From NCBI RefSeq assembly GCF_000805455.1, contig NZ_JSUS01000009.1, forward strand, positions 1 to 64,000: a stretch of 64,000 bases of DNA, in the 5' to 3' direction. The notes beneath the pieces are model-generated. The model searched no databases. It was given only the letters and a program-made list of their open reading frames with translations, and had not been told where the DNA came from. How positions within the stretch are numbered: the first letter of the stretch is position 1; the number at the start of each line of letters is the position of its first letter. Below, one piece after another: positions 10,985 through 23,032 of this stretch. The position numbers were made by a program, and so were the translations under genes. The stretch comes from Acinetobacter sp. A47 (GTDB lineage: Bacteria; Pseudomonadota; Gammaproteobacteria; Pseudomonadales; Moraxellaceae).

Positions 10985-11180
10985 ACACTTTTTGTCACTT
11001 ATTAACATGTATTAACAGTTATTAACATGAATACCTATGAACTTAGTCGGGATTTTAAATATTATTGCCTTGTAGATTAGCAAACACTAATCTCATGACA
11101 TTTCTCCTTTCAACCGAAACTGTTTTAAACAGATTCGTTGTTCAACGCAATGACAACCCCAATCATTGCGTTTTTTTTCG
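10985..11180 (+). ncRNA. aar: Probable small RNA, Aar-like
   Basis: There is no ORF between trpS and yqiJ, yet a second perfect Rho-independent terminator sits at 11144-11180, more than 200 bp after the trpS terminator, so it should end a separate short transcript. An AT-rich -10-like region (TATAAAAT at 10968-10975) precedes the proposed start. From memory, Acinetobacter baylyi encodes the Hfq-dependent sRNA Aar, about 180 nt, between trpS and sucD, linked to amino-acid metabolism. Here sucD lies downstream of yqiJK, so the neighbourhood fits. The 5' end is my estimate. I matched position and terminator, not sequence. Confidence 0.6.
11144..11180 (+). terminator. Orphan terminator ending the Aar-like RNA
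   Basis: Perfect 10-bp stem aacgcaatga / tcattgcgtt with a 9-nt loop followed by a run of T. No coding gene lies between it and the trpS terminator. Confidence 0.85.
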
Positions 11181-11298
11181 TCTGCCATAATCTGCATGAT
11201 TTTGATTGAAATTTACTCGCTTTAGATTTATTCTTATAACTGTTTTATTTTTATAAAAAATTTATTAATTAACTCTAAAAGAAATAAGAGTAATAGCG

Positions 11299-11943
11299 AT
11301 GATCTGGGAACTGTTAACACACCCTTCCAATATTATTTTTAGCATTGCCTTAATGCTCTGTCTCTTTATCGGTGTACTTGAGTTTATCCTGCTTCTGTTT
11401 GGAGGAAGCTCAAGCTTTCTGGAACAATTCCTGCCAGATAGCCTCACCGAGCTTGACCCTGCCGATGTTTCACTTGAACCATCAGATCACCTGTTGACCC
11501 AGCTTTTAGAATGGCTTTATCTGGGTAAGGTTCCCTTACTGATCTGGTTGATTATCTTCTTAACCCTCTACGCCCTCACCGGCCTGATTATTCAGGATGT
11601 TTTTTTCCAGTTTACAGAACATTATTTTTCAGCCTGGATTATTGCCCCGGCCTGCCTGTTTCTGGTAATGCCGCTGGTTCGTTATAGTGCGGCACTGATC
11701 GCCAGAATTATTCCCAAAGACGAAACCACCGCGATTCGGCATAGTGACCTGATTGGGCGTACAGCGCATATTATTCTGGGTGAAGCCAGACCCAACTCCC
11801 CTGCACAGGCCAAAGTCAAAGACCAGTTTGGTCAAACCCATTACGTTCTGGTTGAACCCGAACTGGATACGGTTTTTCATCAAGGACAGGACGTGATTTT
11901 AACGCAAAGAACCAAAATCGGATTCCAAGCAATTGTTTGTTAG
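11299..11943 (+). CDS. yqiJ: YqiJ-like membrane protein with OB-fold C-terminus
   Basis: A 214-residue protein with hydrophobic helices at about residues 10-35, 75-95 and 110-130 and a soluble C-terminal part (about 150-214) containing a small beta-rich region (IGRTAHIILGEARP). In E. coli YqiJ is an NfeD-like partner encoded next to flotillin YqiK. The same arrangement here, with yqiK 30 bp downstream, supports the call. It is likely involved in organising membrane microdomains, but the exact role is unknown. The upstream Shine-Dalgarno is weak. Confidence 0.8.
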   Translation: MIWELLTHPSNIIFSIALMLCLFIGVLEFILLLFGGSSSFLEQFLPDSLTELDPADVSLEPSDHLLTQLLEWLYLGKVPLLIWLIIFLTLYALTGLIIQDVFFQFTEHYFSAWIIAPACLFLVMPLVRYSAALIARIIPKDETTAIRHSDLIGRTAHIILGEARPNSPAQAKVKDQFGQTHYVLVEPELDTVFHQGQDVILTQRTKIGFQAIVC

Positions 11944-11973
11944 TTTTTATATTGATTATATGAGGGTGTTTAA

Positions 11974-13689
11974 ATGTTGAATTCAGCATTGTCTGAAATT
12001 TTAATTATTACGGGCGTGATTTTTGCCGCACTGATTTTTATAGGAGTCGTGATCGCTCGTCTGTATACCCGCTCAAGTAAGGAAGTCTCTTTTGTACGTA
12101 CCGGTTTTGGTGGTGAAAAAGTCATTCTCAATGGCGGCGCGATTGTTCTACCGGTTTTACATGAAATTATCCCGGTCAACATGAATACCTTGCGTCTGGA
12201 AGTAAAGCGTGCTGCAGATCAGGCCCTGATTACCCGTGACCGGATGCGTGTCGATGTCATGGCCGAATTCTATGTTCGAGTCAAACCGATTGCCGAGTCA
12301 ATTGCAACCGCAGCCCAAACCCTGGGACGTAAGACCATGTCTCCGCCAGAACTCAAAGATCTGGTTGAAGGTAAATTTGTCGATTCTCTACGTGCCGTAG
12401 CTGCCGAAATGGCAATGGAAGAGCTGCATGAAAAACGTGTCGACTTTGTACAGAAAGTTCAGCAAGTGGTCTCGGAAGATTTATCCAAAAACGGTCTGGA
12501 GCTTGAAACCGTTTCCTTAACCGGTCTAGACCAGACCAGCTTTAAATTTTTTAACCCGCAAAATGCCTTTGATGCCGAAGGTCTGACCAAGCTGACTGAA
12601 ACCATTGAAGACCGCCGCAAAAAGCGTAATGACATTGAGCAGGATGCTGACCTGGCAATCCGTGCCAAAAACCTTGAAGCGGAACGTGCCCGTCTTGGCA
12701 TTTCGCGTGAAGAAGAATATGCCAAACTCGAACAGGAACGTGAAATCTCGATCCGTAAAGCAGAGCAACTGGCTGAAATTGCCTCACAGGAAGCCGGTAA
12801 AAAACGCGAGGCTGAAGAAGCACGGATTGCAGCTGAACGTGAAGTCGAGATTAAGCGCATTGCTTCTGCACGTGATGTTGAAAATGAAAATATTCTCAAA
12901 GCCCAATTAATCCAGAAAGCACAGGTCGAACAGAAAAAAACCATTGAACTGGCCGAACAGGACCGCGCCATTGCCATTGCTGAAAAATCCCGTGCCGAAT
13001 CGGAAGCCAAAGCCCAGGCCGATAAAGCCCGTGCTGAAGCGGTAAAAGCAGAAGAAGAAGTCGTCACTGTGCGTGAAACCCAGCGTGCTGAACGACAGAA
13101 AGCGGTTGAGCTAGTGGCAGCCAAGCAATCTGCCGAAAAAGAAGCAATTGCCATTACCGTGGCGGCAGATGCCGGTAAAAAAGCTGCTGCCGATGAAGCA
13201 GAAGCGGTACGTATCGCAGCAGAAGCGGACGCTGAAAAAATACGCTTGAAAGCCAAGGGTGAGGCAGATGCCAAAGTATTGCTGGCTCAGGCTTTAGAAA
13301 AACAATATCAGGTTGATGCCGAAGGTGCCCGTGCAGTCAATGAAGCCGCCAATACCCTTTCTGCTGAACAGGTTGAAATGCAAGTACGTCTGGCATTATT
13401 GAAGCATTTACCGGAGATTATCCGTGAAAGCGTGAAACCGATGGAAAATATTGATGACATCAAAATTTTGCAAGTCAATGGTTTAAATGGCTTTGCAGGT
13501 GGGTCTGCTGTTGCGGGTGAGAACGCAGAACACGGTACAACTGCGTCACTATCTGATCAGGTGGTGAATAGTGCTCTACGCTACCGTTCACAAGCGCCCC
13601 TGATTGATAGCCTGATGAATGAACTGGGCCTGCAAGGGGGCGACATCAATGGCTTGACTCAGGGCTTAAATAAACCAAAAGCCGAATAA
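11974..13689 (+). CDS. yqiK: Flotillin-like inner-membrane protein YqiK
   Basis: A 571-residue protein: N-terminal membrane segment (about residues 7-28), then an SPFH/Band-7 domain (about 35-200; VRTGFGGEKVILNGGAIVLP), then a long Ala/Glu/Lys-rich coiled coil (about 210-460), and a C-terminal tail of about 90 residues. Flotillins form oligomers that scaffold detergent-resistant membrane domains. A GAGGG ribosome site precedes ATG. It pairs with yqiJ upstream. The heptad-rich coding stretch produces long open frames on the opposite strand, which are not genes. Confidence 0.9.
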   Translation: MLNSALSEILIITGVIFAALIFIGVVIARLYTRSSKEVSFVRTGFGGEKVILNGGAIVLPVLHEIIPVNMNTLRLEVKRAADQALITRDRMRVDVMAEFYVRVKPIAESIATAAQTLGRKTMSPPELKDLVEGKFVDSLRAVAAEMAMEELHEKRVDFVQKVQQVVSEDLSKNGLELETVSLTGLDQTSFKFFNPQNAFDAEGLTKLTETIEDRRKKRNDIEQDADLAIRAKNLEAERARLGISREEEYAKLEQEREISIRKAEQLAEIASQEAGKKREAEEARIAAEREVEIKRIASARDVENENILKAQLIQKAQVEQKKTIELAEQDRAIAIAEKSRAESEAKAQADKARAEAVKAEEEVVTVRETQRAERQKAVELVAAKQSAEKEAIAITVAADAGKKAAADEAEAVRIAAEADAEKIRLKAKGEADAKVLLAQALEKQYQVDAEGARAVNEAANTLSAEQVEMQVRLALLKHLPEIIRESVKPMENIDDIKILQVNGLNGFAGGSAVAGENAEHGTTASLSDQVVNSALRYRSQAPLIDSLMNELGLQGGDINGLTQGLNKPKAE

Positions 13690-13709
13690 TATAATCCTGA
13701 TAACCCAAT

Positions 13710-13742
13710 AAAAAACCCCAATGTCGCCATTGGGGTTTTTTT
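13710..13742. terminator. Bidirectional terminator between yqiK and sucD
   Basis: ccccaatg - tcgc - cattgggg stem flanked by A-run and T-run, placed between the converging ends of yqiK (+) and sucD (-). Confidence 0.9.
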
Positions 13743-13762
13743 AAAGATTAAAATCTAACGTA

Positions 13763-14653
13763 TTACGCCAAACCTTTCTCTTTTAAAACTTGCAGCATGG
13801 TTGAACCAAGCTCAGCCGGGCTACGAGTATAAGCCATACCTGCTTTTTCAAATGCAGCAAATTTCTCTTCAGCAGTACCTTGACCACCAGAAATGATCGC
13901 ACCAGCGTGACCCATACGCTTACCTTTAGGCGCAGTTACACCAGCGATGTAACCGACTACAGGCTTAGTCACGTTAGATTTGATGAATTCAGCAGCTTCT
14001 TCTTCTGCTGTACCACCGATCTCACCGATCATGATGATTGCATCAGTATCTGGATCGTCCTGGAACAATTGAAGCGCTTCGATCTGGTTCATACCTGGGA
14101 TTGGGTCACCACCAATACCGATACAAGTAGACTGACCTAAACCAAGCTTAGTTGTTTGAGCAACCGCTTCATAAGTCAATGTACCTGAACGTGAAATGAT
14201 ACCAATACGACCTGGTTGGTGAATGTGACCAGGCATAATACCGATCTTACATTCACCCGGAGTGATCACGCCTGGGCAGTTAGGACCAACCAAACGAGTA
14301 CCGTTACCATTAGTTTCCAGGTAGCGTTTTGCTTTAAGCATGTCGATAGTTGGAACACCTTCAGTGATCACAACGATCAGGCCAACACCTGAATCAACCG
14401 CTTCAACGATTGAATCTAGAACGAATGGAGCTGGTACATAGATTACAGATGCATCAGCATTTGTTTCACGTACCGCTTCTTTCATTGTGTTGAATACTGG
14501 TAGGTCAAGGTGAGTTGTACCACCTTTACCTGGAGTAACACCACCAACAACTTTTGTACCGTAGTCTAAAGCTTGTGCAGAGTGGAAAGTACCGTTTTTA
14601 CCAGTAAAACCTTGTACCAATACTTTAGTGTCTTTATTAATTAATACGCTCAT
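13763..14653 (-). CDS. sucD: Succinate--CoA ligase, alpha subunit
   Basis: A 296-residue subunit. The N-terminal CoA-binding Rossmann domain ([15 protein letters not shown]) is followed by the ligase domain with the phosphorylated histidine in [17 protein letters not shown]. With SucC it converts succinyl-CoA to succinate with NTP formation in the TCA cycle. It starts 12 bp after the sucC stop, so the two are translated from one message. Length and motifs are those of a functional enzyme. Confidence 0.98.
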   Translation of the reverse strand: MSVLINKDTKVLVQGFTGKNGTFHSAQALDYGTKVVGGVTPGKGGTTHLDLPVFNTMKEAVRETNADASVIYVPAPFVLDSIVEAVDSGVGLIVVITEGVPTIDMLKAKRYLETNGNGTRLVGPNCPGVITPGECKIGIMPGHIHQPGRIGIISRSGTLTYEAVAQTTKLGLGQSTCIGIGGDPIPGMNQIEALQLFQDDPDTDAIIMIGEIGGTAEEEAAEFIKSNVTKPVVGYIAGVTAPKGKRMGHAGAIISGGQGTAEEKFAAFEKAGMAYTRSPAELGSTMLQVLKEKGLA

Positions 14654-14665
14654 GATTGATACTCC

Positions 14666-15832
14666 TTACGCTTTAACTGCAGCTACAACTTTTTCTGCGG
14701 CATCAGATAAACCGTTCGCAGAAATTAATTTCAAACCAGATTCATCAAGTAATTTCGCACCTAACTCAGCGTTGTTACCTTCTAAACGAACAACAACCGG
14801 TACAGTTACGTTTACTTCTTGAACCGCTGCAATAATTGCTTCAGCAATCATGTCACAACGTACGATACCACCGAAGATGTTGATTAAAACACCTTGTACA
14901 GAGGTATCGGCAAGGATGATTTTGAACGCTTCGATTACACGCTCTTTAGTTGCACCGCCACCAACGTCAAGGAAGTTTGCAGGCTGGCCACCATAAAGTT
15001 TAATGATGTCCATAGTTGCCATTGCAAGACCGGCACCGTTCACCATACAACCGATGTTACCTTCTAAAGCAACATAGTTAAGATCAAATTCAGAAGCTTT
15101 TAACTCACGCTCATTCTCTTGAGACTTGTCACGTAAAGCAGCAACTTTTGGTAAACGGTAAAGCGCGTTAGAGTCGATACCGACTTTCGCATCTACACAT
15201 AAAATTTCGCCGTTTTCACGTACTGAAAGCGGGTTAATTTCAAATAATGCAAAATCATTTTCAACAAATGCCTGGTAAGCAGCTGTCATGATTTTCACGA
15301 ATTGACCGATTTGTTTGTCTTTCAAACCTAAAGCAAACGCAACTTCACGTGCTTGGAATGGTTGTAAGCCAACTAATGGATCAACTTCAACTTTGATAAT
15401 TTTTTCAGGCGTTTCTTCCGCAACTTTCTCGATTTCTACACCACCTTCGGTAGAAGCCATGAAAGTAATACGACGGCTAGAACGGTCTACAACCGCGCCT
15501 AAGTAAAGCTCGCGCTCAACTGGGTAAACGTCTTCAGCAACGATAATGCTGTTAACTGGTTGACCATTTGCATCTGTTTGATACGTTACAAGACGAGTAC
15601 CAATGATGTTGTTAGCAAATTCGATAACATCTTCTTTAGACTTTGCAACTTTAACGCCGCCAGCCTTACCACGACCACCAGCATGAACTTGCGCTTTCAT
15701 TACTGCGAATTTACCGCCAAGCTGTTCAAATGCAGCAACTGCTTCGTCTGCATTTGTTGCCAAGATACCTTCTTGTACTGGCATGCCATATTCTTTCAAT
15801 AATGCTTTAGCTTGATACTCATGTAAGTTCAT
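14666..15832 (-). CDS. sucC: Succinate--CoA ligase, beta subunit
   Basis: A 388-residue ATP-grasp subunit beginning [19 protein letters not shown], with the nucleotide-binding [16 protein letters not shown] segment, the metal-site region FEINPL and the CoA-ligase domain containing GLAMATMD and [10 protein letters not shown]. It forms the alpha-beta enzyme with SucD. A hairpin terminator separates it from lpdA upstream, so sucCD may be expressed by partial read-through or from its own promoter in the 15833-15935 gap. Confidence 0.98.
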   Translation of the reverse strand: MNLHEYQAKALLKEYGMPVQEGILATNADEAVAAFEQLGGKFAVMKAQVHAGGRGKAGGVKVAKSKEDVIEFANNIIGTRLVTYQTDANGQPVNSIIVAEDVYPVERELYLGAVVDRSSRRITFMASTEGGVEIEKVAEETPEKIIKVEVDPLVGLQPFQAREVAFALGLKDKQIGQFVKIMTAAYQAFVENDFALFEINPLSVRENGEILCVDAKVGIDSNALYRLPKVAALRDKSQENERELKASEFDLNYVALEGNIGCMVNGAGLAMATMDIIKLYGGQPANFLDVGGGATKERVIEAFKIILADTSVQGVLINIFGGIVRCDMIAEAIIAAVQEVNVTVPVVVRLEGNNAELGAKLLDESGLKLISANGLSDAAEKVVAAVKA

Positions 15833-15937
15833 TTAGTTACCTACTATGTTGTTTGTAGTGATGCAATCCGGAGCTTCTTAAAACCAGACTGCTACATATT
15901 GAATAAATGATTGCCTGAACCAGACAATCATCTTCAT

Positions 15938-15965
15938 TCAAAAAAGTGTGGCGAACCACACTTCA
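15938..15965 (-). terminator. lpdA terminator with UUCG tetraloop
   Basis: On the minus strand aagtgtgg - ttcg - ccacactt followed by a T-run, just past the lpdA stop. UUCG loops give very stable hairpins. It divides the sucAB-lpdA unit from sucCD. Confidence 0.85.
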
Positions 15966-15967
15966 TG

Positions 15968-17522
<1,555 letters not shown>

Positions 17523-17532
17523 AAATAAAAAA

Positions 17533-18726
17533 TTATAGGTCAAGAATGAGTTTAGCTGGCTCTTCTAACAATTCTTTGATGGTTACCAAGAAACCTACAG
17601 CTTCTTTACCATCGATTAAACGGTGGTCATAAGAAAGCGCTAAGTACATCATTGGCAAGATTTCAACTTGACCATTTACCGCCATAGGACGCTCCTGGAT
17701 TTTATGCATACCCAGGATTGCAGTTTGTGGCTGGTTTAAAATAGGCGTTGAAAGCAATGAACCGAAAGTACCACCGTTGGTGATAGTGAACGTACCGCCT
17801 GTCATGTCTTCGATACCCAATTTACCGTCACGTGCTTTAAACGCATAGTCACGGATACCGTTTTCAACTTCAGCATAGTTCATACGGTCAGTATCACGAA
17901 GTACAGGAACAACCAGACCACGGTCAGAAGAAACCGCTACACCGATGTCATAGAAACCGTGATAAACGATATCGTCGCCATCAATCGATGCGTTTACAGC
18001 TGGATAGCGTTTTAATGCTTCAGTTGCCGCTTTAACAAAGAAAGACATAAAGCCTAAACGGGCACCATGACGTTTCTCGAAGGCATCTTTGTATTGCTTA
18101 CGCATTTCCATGATTGGCTTCATGTTCACTTCGTTAAACGTAGTCAACATTGCAGTTTGTTGTGTAGCCGCCAATAAACGCTCAGCAACACGCTTACGTA
18201 AACGTGTCATTGGAACACGTTTCTCGATACGCTCGCCTACTGCAACGCTTAACGGTTGAACTGATGCACCCGGCTTATGGTTTGCCACATCTTCTTTGGT
18301 GATGCGACCGCCACGGCCTGTACCTTGAACGTCAGCCGCATTGATACCAGTTTCTGATAATGCCTTACGCACAGCAGGAGCCTGGTTCTGGTCAACAGGT
18401 TGAGTTGATGCAGCAGCGGCAGGTGCAGATACAGCTGCAGGAGCTGCTTCTGCCGGTGCAGCAGCTTCAGGAGCAGCTGCTGAAACAGCACCAGCTTCAA
18501 ATTGGGCAATCACTTCGTCAGAAAGAACGGTATCGCCTTCATCTTTGATGATTGCAACAAGGCTACCATCTGCTGGAGCAACCACTTCTAAAACAACTTT
18601 ATCGGTTTCAATGTCACAGATCACTTCATCACGTGATACAGGTTCACCTACTTTCTTGTGCCAAGTTGCGATCGTACCGTCAGCAACTGACTCTGGAAAT
18701 ACCGGTGCTTTAATTTCGGTTGCCAT
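17533..18726 (-). CDS. sucB: Dihydrolipoyllysine succinyltransferase (E2 of 2-oxoglutarate dehydrogenase)
   Basis: A 397-residue protein: N-terminal lipoyl domain with the lipoylated lysine in [12 protein letters not shown] (near residue 43), an Ala/Pro/Glu linker (about 80-110), an E1/E3-binding segment ([21 protein letters not shown]) and the catalytic acyltransferase domain ending in [13 protein letters not shown]. It forms the core of the 2-oxoglutarate dehydrogenase complex. The ATG overlaps the sucA stop by one base (TAATG), implying translational coupling. Confidence 0.98.
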   Translation of the reverse strand: MATEIKAPVFPESVADGTIATWHKKVGEPVSRDEVICDIETDKVVLEVVAPADGSLVAIIKDEGDTVLSDEVIAQFEAGAVSAAAPEAAAPAEAAPAAVSAPAAAASTQPVDQNQAPAVRKALSETGINAADVQGTGRGGRITKEDVANHKPGASVQPLSVAVGERIEKRVPMTRLRKRVAERLLAATQQTAMLTTFNEVNMKPIMEMRKQYKDAFEKRHGARLGFMSFFVKAATEALKRYPAVNASIDGDDIVYHGFYDIGVAVSSDRGLVVPVLRDTDRMNYAEVENGIRDYAFKARDGKLGIEDMTGGTFTITNGGTFGSLLSTPILNQPQTAILGMHKIQERPMAVNGQVEILPMMYLALSYDHRLIDGKEAVGFLVTIKELLEEPAKLILDL

Positions 18727-21578
18727 TATTTAGAATCTCCTGATTGTTCAACTTCAATCGCAAGTGCGTCATTGATAAGCTGAGCTTGTTGTTTTGCATG
18801 CAAGTATGGCGAGCCACAAGCAGGTGCGGCAGATGCTTCACGACCAGCATAGCTAATACGGATTTGTTTACCAGATTTAAGAACGTCTTCATACAAGCGA
18901 GGAACGATGAATAACCAAGCGCCTTGGTTCTTCGGCTCTTCTTGTGCCCAAACAAGTTCTTGAATGTTTGGATACTCAGCCATAACTTCTGCCAGGCGTT
19001 GCTCTGGATATGGATACAATTGCTCGATACGAACGATCGCAATATGGTTCAGACCAAGTTCACGACGTTTTTCAAGTAAATCGTAATAGACCTTACCACC
19101 ACAAAGCACCAGGCGAGTTACGTCTGCTTTATTGATTTGATCAATCTCGTCAATCACGGTCTGGAATGAACCGTTTGCCAGTTCATCTAGCGTCGATGTT
19201 GCAAGTTTATGACGTAGCAATGATTTTGGTGACATTACGATCATTGGCTTACGGATCGGACGAATCGCCTGACGACGCAATGCATGGAAAATCTGTGCAG
19301 GCGTTGTCGGTGTCATCACTTGCATGTTGTCTTCAGCACATAGCTGCAAGAAACGCTCTAAACGGGCAGATGAATGCTCAGGCCCTTGACCTTCATAGCC
19401 GTGTGGCAACAGCATGGTTAAACCACAAACACGCTCCCACTTGGTTTCACCCGAAGCGATAAACTGGTCAATCACCACCTGTGCACAGTTTGCGAAGTCA
19501 CCAAATTGTGCTTCCCAAACGATCAAGCTTTTCGGCAAAGTCGTTGAGTAACCATATTCAAATGCAAGAACTGCTTCTTCTGACAATAAAGAATCATAAA
19601 TCGCGGTACGCGGCTGATTTTCCTTAATATGGCAAAGCGGAATATAAACAGAACCGTCAACCTGGTTATGCAGTTTCGCATGACGGTGTGAGAAGGTACC
19701 ACGACCAACGTCTTCACCGGTGATACGAACCAGGAAACCATCATCAAGCAAAGATGCGTATGCTAAAGTTTCAGCAGCACCCCAGTTGAGTGGCATTTCA
19801 CCTGTTTGCATTTTGACACGGTCATCAATCACTTTTTGTACCTGACGTTGTAATACAAAACCTTCCGGTAAAGTATTCATTTTCAGGCCAAGCTCTTTCA
19901 AACGATCGATGCTGAAAGTGGTATCCCAGATATCGGTATATTCATGGCCGAGATATGGTGACCAGTCCACAAACATCTTTTTGTTCGGCTCACGAACCAA
20001 TGCATTGGCAACATGGTTACCTGCTTCTAAATCAGAACGGTAGCCTTCAACCATGGCATCTGCGCTGGCACGATCAAGCACTTTCTCTTGAACCAGTTGA
20101 TCAGCATACAAGGTCCGCGTAGTCGCTTTCTTGTTGATGACCTGATACATCAATGGCTGGGTTGCAGATGGCTCATCCGCTTCGTTATGACCGCGACGAC
20201 GGTAGCAGAACAAGTCCAGGATGACATCTTTACGGAATTCATGACGGAAGTCATGGGCAATTTGGGTCGCAAAAATAACCGCTTCAGGATCATCACCGTT
20301 TACATGGAAAATCGGTGCCTGAATCATTTTAGCAACGTCAGTACAGTATTCAGTCGAGCGTGTATCGCGTGGATCAGAAGTCGTGAAACCAACCTGGTTG
20401 TTAATCACGATATGAACCGTACCACCCACCGTGTAACCACGGGTCTGTGACATCTGGAAAGTTTCCTGGTTCACGCCCTGGCCTGCAAATGCAGCATCAC
20501 CATGTACGATTACCGGAAGAACGTCATCACCGCCAATGTCTTTACGACGAACTTGACGTGCACGAACCGAACCTTCTACAACCGGACCCACGATTTCCAG
20601 GTGTGACGGGTTGAACGCCAATGCCAAGTGAACTTCGCCACCCGGAGTCATCACGTTTGAAGAGAAACCTTGGTGATATTTCACGTCACCAGAACCTTTC
20701 TTATGCAGGCTCTTACCTTCAAACTCACCAAACAGATCGGCCGGGTTTTTACCCATGATGTTGACAAGCAGGTTGAGACGGCCACGGTGTGGCATACCAA
20801 TCACAACTTCCTTGCAACCTACGCTACCTGCGCGCTGGATAATCTCGTTCATCATCGGAATAAAAGACTCGCCGCCTTCTACACCGAAACGTTTTGCACC
20901 AACAAATTTATTACCCAGATATTTTTCCAGGCCTTCTGCAGCAGTCAAACGCTCAAGGAAACCTTTTTTCTGATCGTTGGTAAAGTTGAATTTACCGCGC
21001 ACACTTTCCAGACGTTGCTGAATCCAGCGTTTTTCCTTTGTGTCAACGATATGCATGTATTCTGCGCCAATTGAACCGCAGTACGTTGCTTCCATGGCTT
21101 CAACCATTTCAGACAAGGTTGCTTCTGCTTTTCCAATGGCGAGGTTGCCTGTATTGAATACAGTATCAAGATCAGATTTAGTTAAACCGTGAGCAGATAA
21201 ATCGAGGTCAGGAACGTCTTCACGTTTTGCCAGACCTAATGGATCGAGTTTAGCTTTTTGATGACCACGGTTGCGGTAAGCAGCGATTAATTGTAATACA
21301 CCAATTTGACGACGCTCATGTTCTGTACTTACAGTGCTTTGAACAACAGGTTGAACTCGGCTTGCATTACGGCCCAGAAGGAGGAATTGCTCGCGCACAC
21401 TGCCGTGTGGTTGATCACCTTTAGGGTATTTATCGAAATATTCACGCCAATCCTCTGACACTGAGGTTGGAGAAGTTAGGTACTGCTCGTATAGCTCTTC
21501 AATATACGCTGCACTATCAGCGGAAAGTTCAGTGTCAAGACGCAATGCGTCAGCAACTTCTTGCATTTTTGGACCCAT
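18726..21578 (-). CDS. sucA: 2-oxoglutarate dehydrogenase, E1 component
   Basis: A 950-residue thiamine-diphosphate enzyme decarboxylating 2-oxoglutarate in the TCA cycle. The E1 N-terminal helix that docks on the complex ([12 protein letters not shown]) is present, followed by the ThDP region ([29 protein letters not shown]) and the transketolase-like pyrimidine domain. The start is uncertain: ATG at 21578 lies only two bases after AGGAA, while the in-frame ATG at 21566 ([10 protein letters not shown]) has longer spacing and gives 946 residues. First gene of sucAB-lpdA, reading left. Confidence 0.97.
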   Translation of the reverse strand: MGPKMQEVADALRLDTELSADSAAYIEELYEQYLTSPTSVSEDWREYFDKYPKGDQPHGSVREQFLLLGRNASRVQPVVQSTVSTEHERRQIGVLQLIAAYRNRGHQKAKLDPLGLAKREDVPDLDLSAHGLTKSDLDTVFNTGNLAIGKAEATLSEMVEAMEATYCGSIGAEYMHIVDTKEKRWIQQRLESVRGKFNFTNDQKKGFLERLTAAEGLEKYLGNKFVGAKRFGVEGGESFIPMMNEIIQRAGSVGCKEVVIGMPHRGRLNLLVNIMGKNPADLFGEFEGKSLHKKGSGDVKYHQGFSSNVMTPGGEVHLALAFNPSHLEIVGPVVEGSVRARQVRRKDIGGDDVLPVIVHGDAAFAGQGVNQETFQMSQTRGYTVGGTVHIVINNQVGFTTSDPRDTRSTEYCTDVAKMIQAPIFHVNGDDPEAVIFATQIAHDFRHEFRKDVILDLFCYRRRGHNEADEPSATQPLMYQVINKKATTRTLYADQLVQEKVLDRASADAMVEGYRSDLEAGNHVANALVREPNKKMFVDWSPYLGHEYTDIWDTTFSIDRLKELGLKMNTLPEGFVLQRQVQKVIDDRVKMQTGEMPLNWGAAETLAYASLLDDGFLVRITGEDVGRGTFSHRHAKLHNQVDGSVYIPLCHIKENQPRTAIYDSLLSEEAVLAFEYGYSTTLPKSLIVWEAQFGDFANCAQVVIDQFIASGETKWERVCGLTMLLPHGYEGQGPEHSSARLERFLQLCAEDNMQVMTPTTPAQIFHALRRQAIRPIRKPMIVMSPKSLLRHKLATSTLDELANGSFQTVIDEIDQINKADVTRLVLCGGKVYYDLLEKRRELGLNHIAIVRIEQLYPYPEQRLAEVMAEYPNIQELVWAQEEPKNQGAWLFIVPRLYEDVLKSGKQIRISYAGREASAAPACGSPYLHAKQQAQLINDALAIEVEQSGDSK

Positions 21579-22253
21579 TTCCTATTGCAAAAAATAATAC
21601 AGGCTGCCTTTTAAGCACACCCATGATTCATAGTGCCAAATTGGTAACACGACACTACTACCCAAGATCATCCAACCTTGAGACATTATTACTACACATC
21701 AGGAGTATTCCCTTTGATGTAACAAATGAGTCATGCCCCTTCAATTCAAGGCGCATAACTCATTTTTCATACTCGATAAAATCGAGCAATTTTTTGCAAA
21801 TCATTTTAGAAAAGTTAAATAAATTTTTAACTTTTCTAAATTGACTTTTTCCATGAAACCTGTACAAATCTTGAGTATCTCATTGCCCGATAAACTCAAG
21901 AATCTGCTTATTTTTTGATTCCAGTTGTGGCAGAAATCCTAACATGTAATCACGCCCGGATTGATTTTTTTGACACATACCATCTATAAAGCAGCGAAAT
22001 ACACATATCAAATTATATTCTAATATACCGCCCTTTTGATAAAAGTTGCACTCCAATCGATCAAAAATAAACATTCTCTACAAATCTTGCACAAATGCCA
22101 CTCAGTTTGATCAAAATAAAACCAGCCCACTCCAGACACTCATTTGAGCAATTTTACTTAAAAGTAAAACCCGTGAGAAGTTCGCAGCACTTTTATCAAA
22201 TTTAAGCCCCATAGCCTCTTGCGGACGATTATCAACCAGCGCCAATCAGCATT
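21579..22253. other. 675-bp gap between sucA and the sdhB terminator
   Basis: Contains the sucA promoter and a long leader. A perfect 14-bp inverted repeat lies at 21806-21839. The half nearest sucA has short A/T runs. A 64-codon frame on the minus strand (22074-21880) lacks a convincing ribosome site and family resemblance, so I do not call it. I could not choose a unique -10/-35 pair. Confidence 0.5.
21806..21839. repeat. Perfect 14-bp inverted repeat upstream of sucA
   Basis: Arms ttagaaaagttaaa and tttaacttttctaa around a 6-bp loop. Too AT-rich for a strong terminator. It could be a regulator site or an RNA hairpin in the sucA leader. Confidence 0.6.
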
Positions 22254-22290
22254 AAAAATAAAAAAGAAGCTCCTTCCGGAGCTTCTTTTC
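22254..22290 (-). terminator. sdhCDAB terminator
   Basis: On the minus strand gaagctcc - ggaa - ggagcttc followed by a T-rich run, 18 bp past the sdhB stop. It separates sdh from suc transcription. Confidence 0.88.
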
Positions 22291-22307
22291 CTGCTTCGAT
22301 CAACGGA

Positions 22308-23018
22308 TTAACCCGCTTGATCTAATAGCATATTACGAATGTGACCAATTGCCTTTGTCGGGTTCAAACCTTTAGGACATACAGATACACAGTTCATGAT
22401 TCCTTTACAACGGAACAATGAGAACGGGTCGTCTAAACGAGCCAGACGCTCTTGTGTTGCCGTATCACGAGAATCGATGATGAAACGGTAAGCATTTAAC
22501 AATGCAGATGGCCCAAGGAACTTGTCAGGGTTCCACCAGAATGATGGGCATGAAGTTGAACAACATGCACAAAGGATACATTCATATAAACCATCAAGGT
22601 GTTCACGCTCTGCCTGAGACTGTAAACGCTCTTTTGCCGGTGCTGGCTGGTTGTTGATCAAGAACGGCTGAATCTTGTCATACTGATCGTAGAACTGGTT
22701 CATATCGACCACCAGATCCTTGATGACTGGCAAGCCAGGCAAAGGACGGATCACAATCTTTTCAGGCAAATCGTTCAGGTTCCACAAGCATGCCAAACCA
22801 TTTTTACCATTGATGTTCACCCCATCCGAACCGCAAATACCTTCACGGCAAGAGCGACGGAATGTCAGTGATTCATCCTGTACTTTCAATGCCAGTAACG
22901 CATCAAGCAACATACGGTGCTTGTCGGTTAGCTCAAGCTTGAAAGTTTGCATGTACGGCGCTTTATCCTTATCAGGATCATAGCGGTAGATTTCGAATGT
23001 ACGAGTACCTCTACTCAT
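22308..23018 (-). CDS. sdhB: Succinate dehydrogenase iron-sulfur subunit
   Basis: A 236-residue subunit with the [2Fe-2S] motif CREGICGSDG plus a later GLAC cysteine, the [4Fe-4S] motif CILCACCSTSCPS, and the [3Fe-4S] motif CKGIMNCVSVCPKGL. It passes electrons from the SdhA flavin to ubiquinone at the inner membrane. It starts 14 bp after the sdhA stop. All cluster ligands are present. Confidence 0.98.
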   Translation of the reverse strand: MSRGTRTFEIYRYDPDKDKAPYMQTFKLELTDKHRMLLDALLALKVQDESLTFRRSCREGICGSDGVNINGKNGLACLWNLNDLPEKIVIRPLPGLPVIKDLVVDMNQFYDQYDKIQPFLINNQPAPAKERLQSQAEREHLDGLYECILCACCSTSCPSFWWNPDKFLGPSALLNAYRFIIDSRDTATQERLARLDDPFSLFRCKGIMNCVSVCPKGLNPTKAIGHIRNMLLDQAG

Positions 23019-23032
23019 CTTTGTTCTCCCGA

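Noticed and set aside
12459..13274. 271-codon Ser/Ala-rich frame opposite yqiK
   Set aside because: It mirrors the Ala/Glu-rich coiled coil of YqiK; compositional artefact.
21880..22074. 64-codon minus-strand frame in the sucA leader
   Set aside because: No good ribosome site, no family resemblance; AT-rich chance ORF is more likely, though a leader peptide is not fully excluded.
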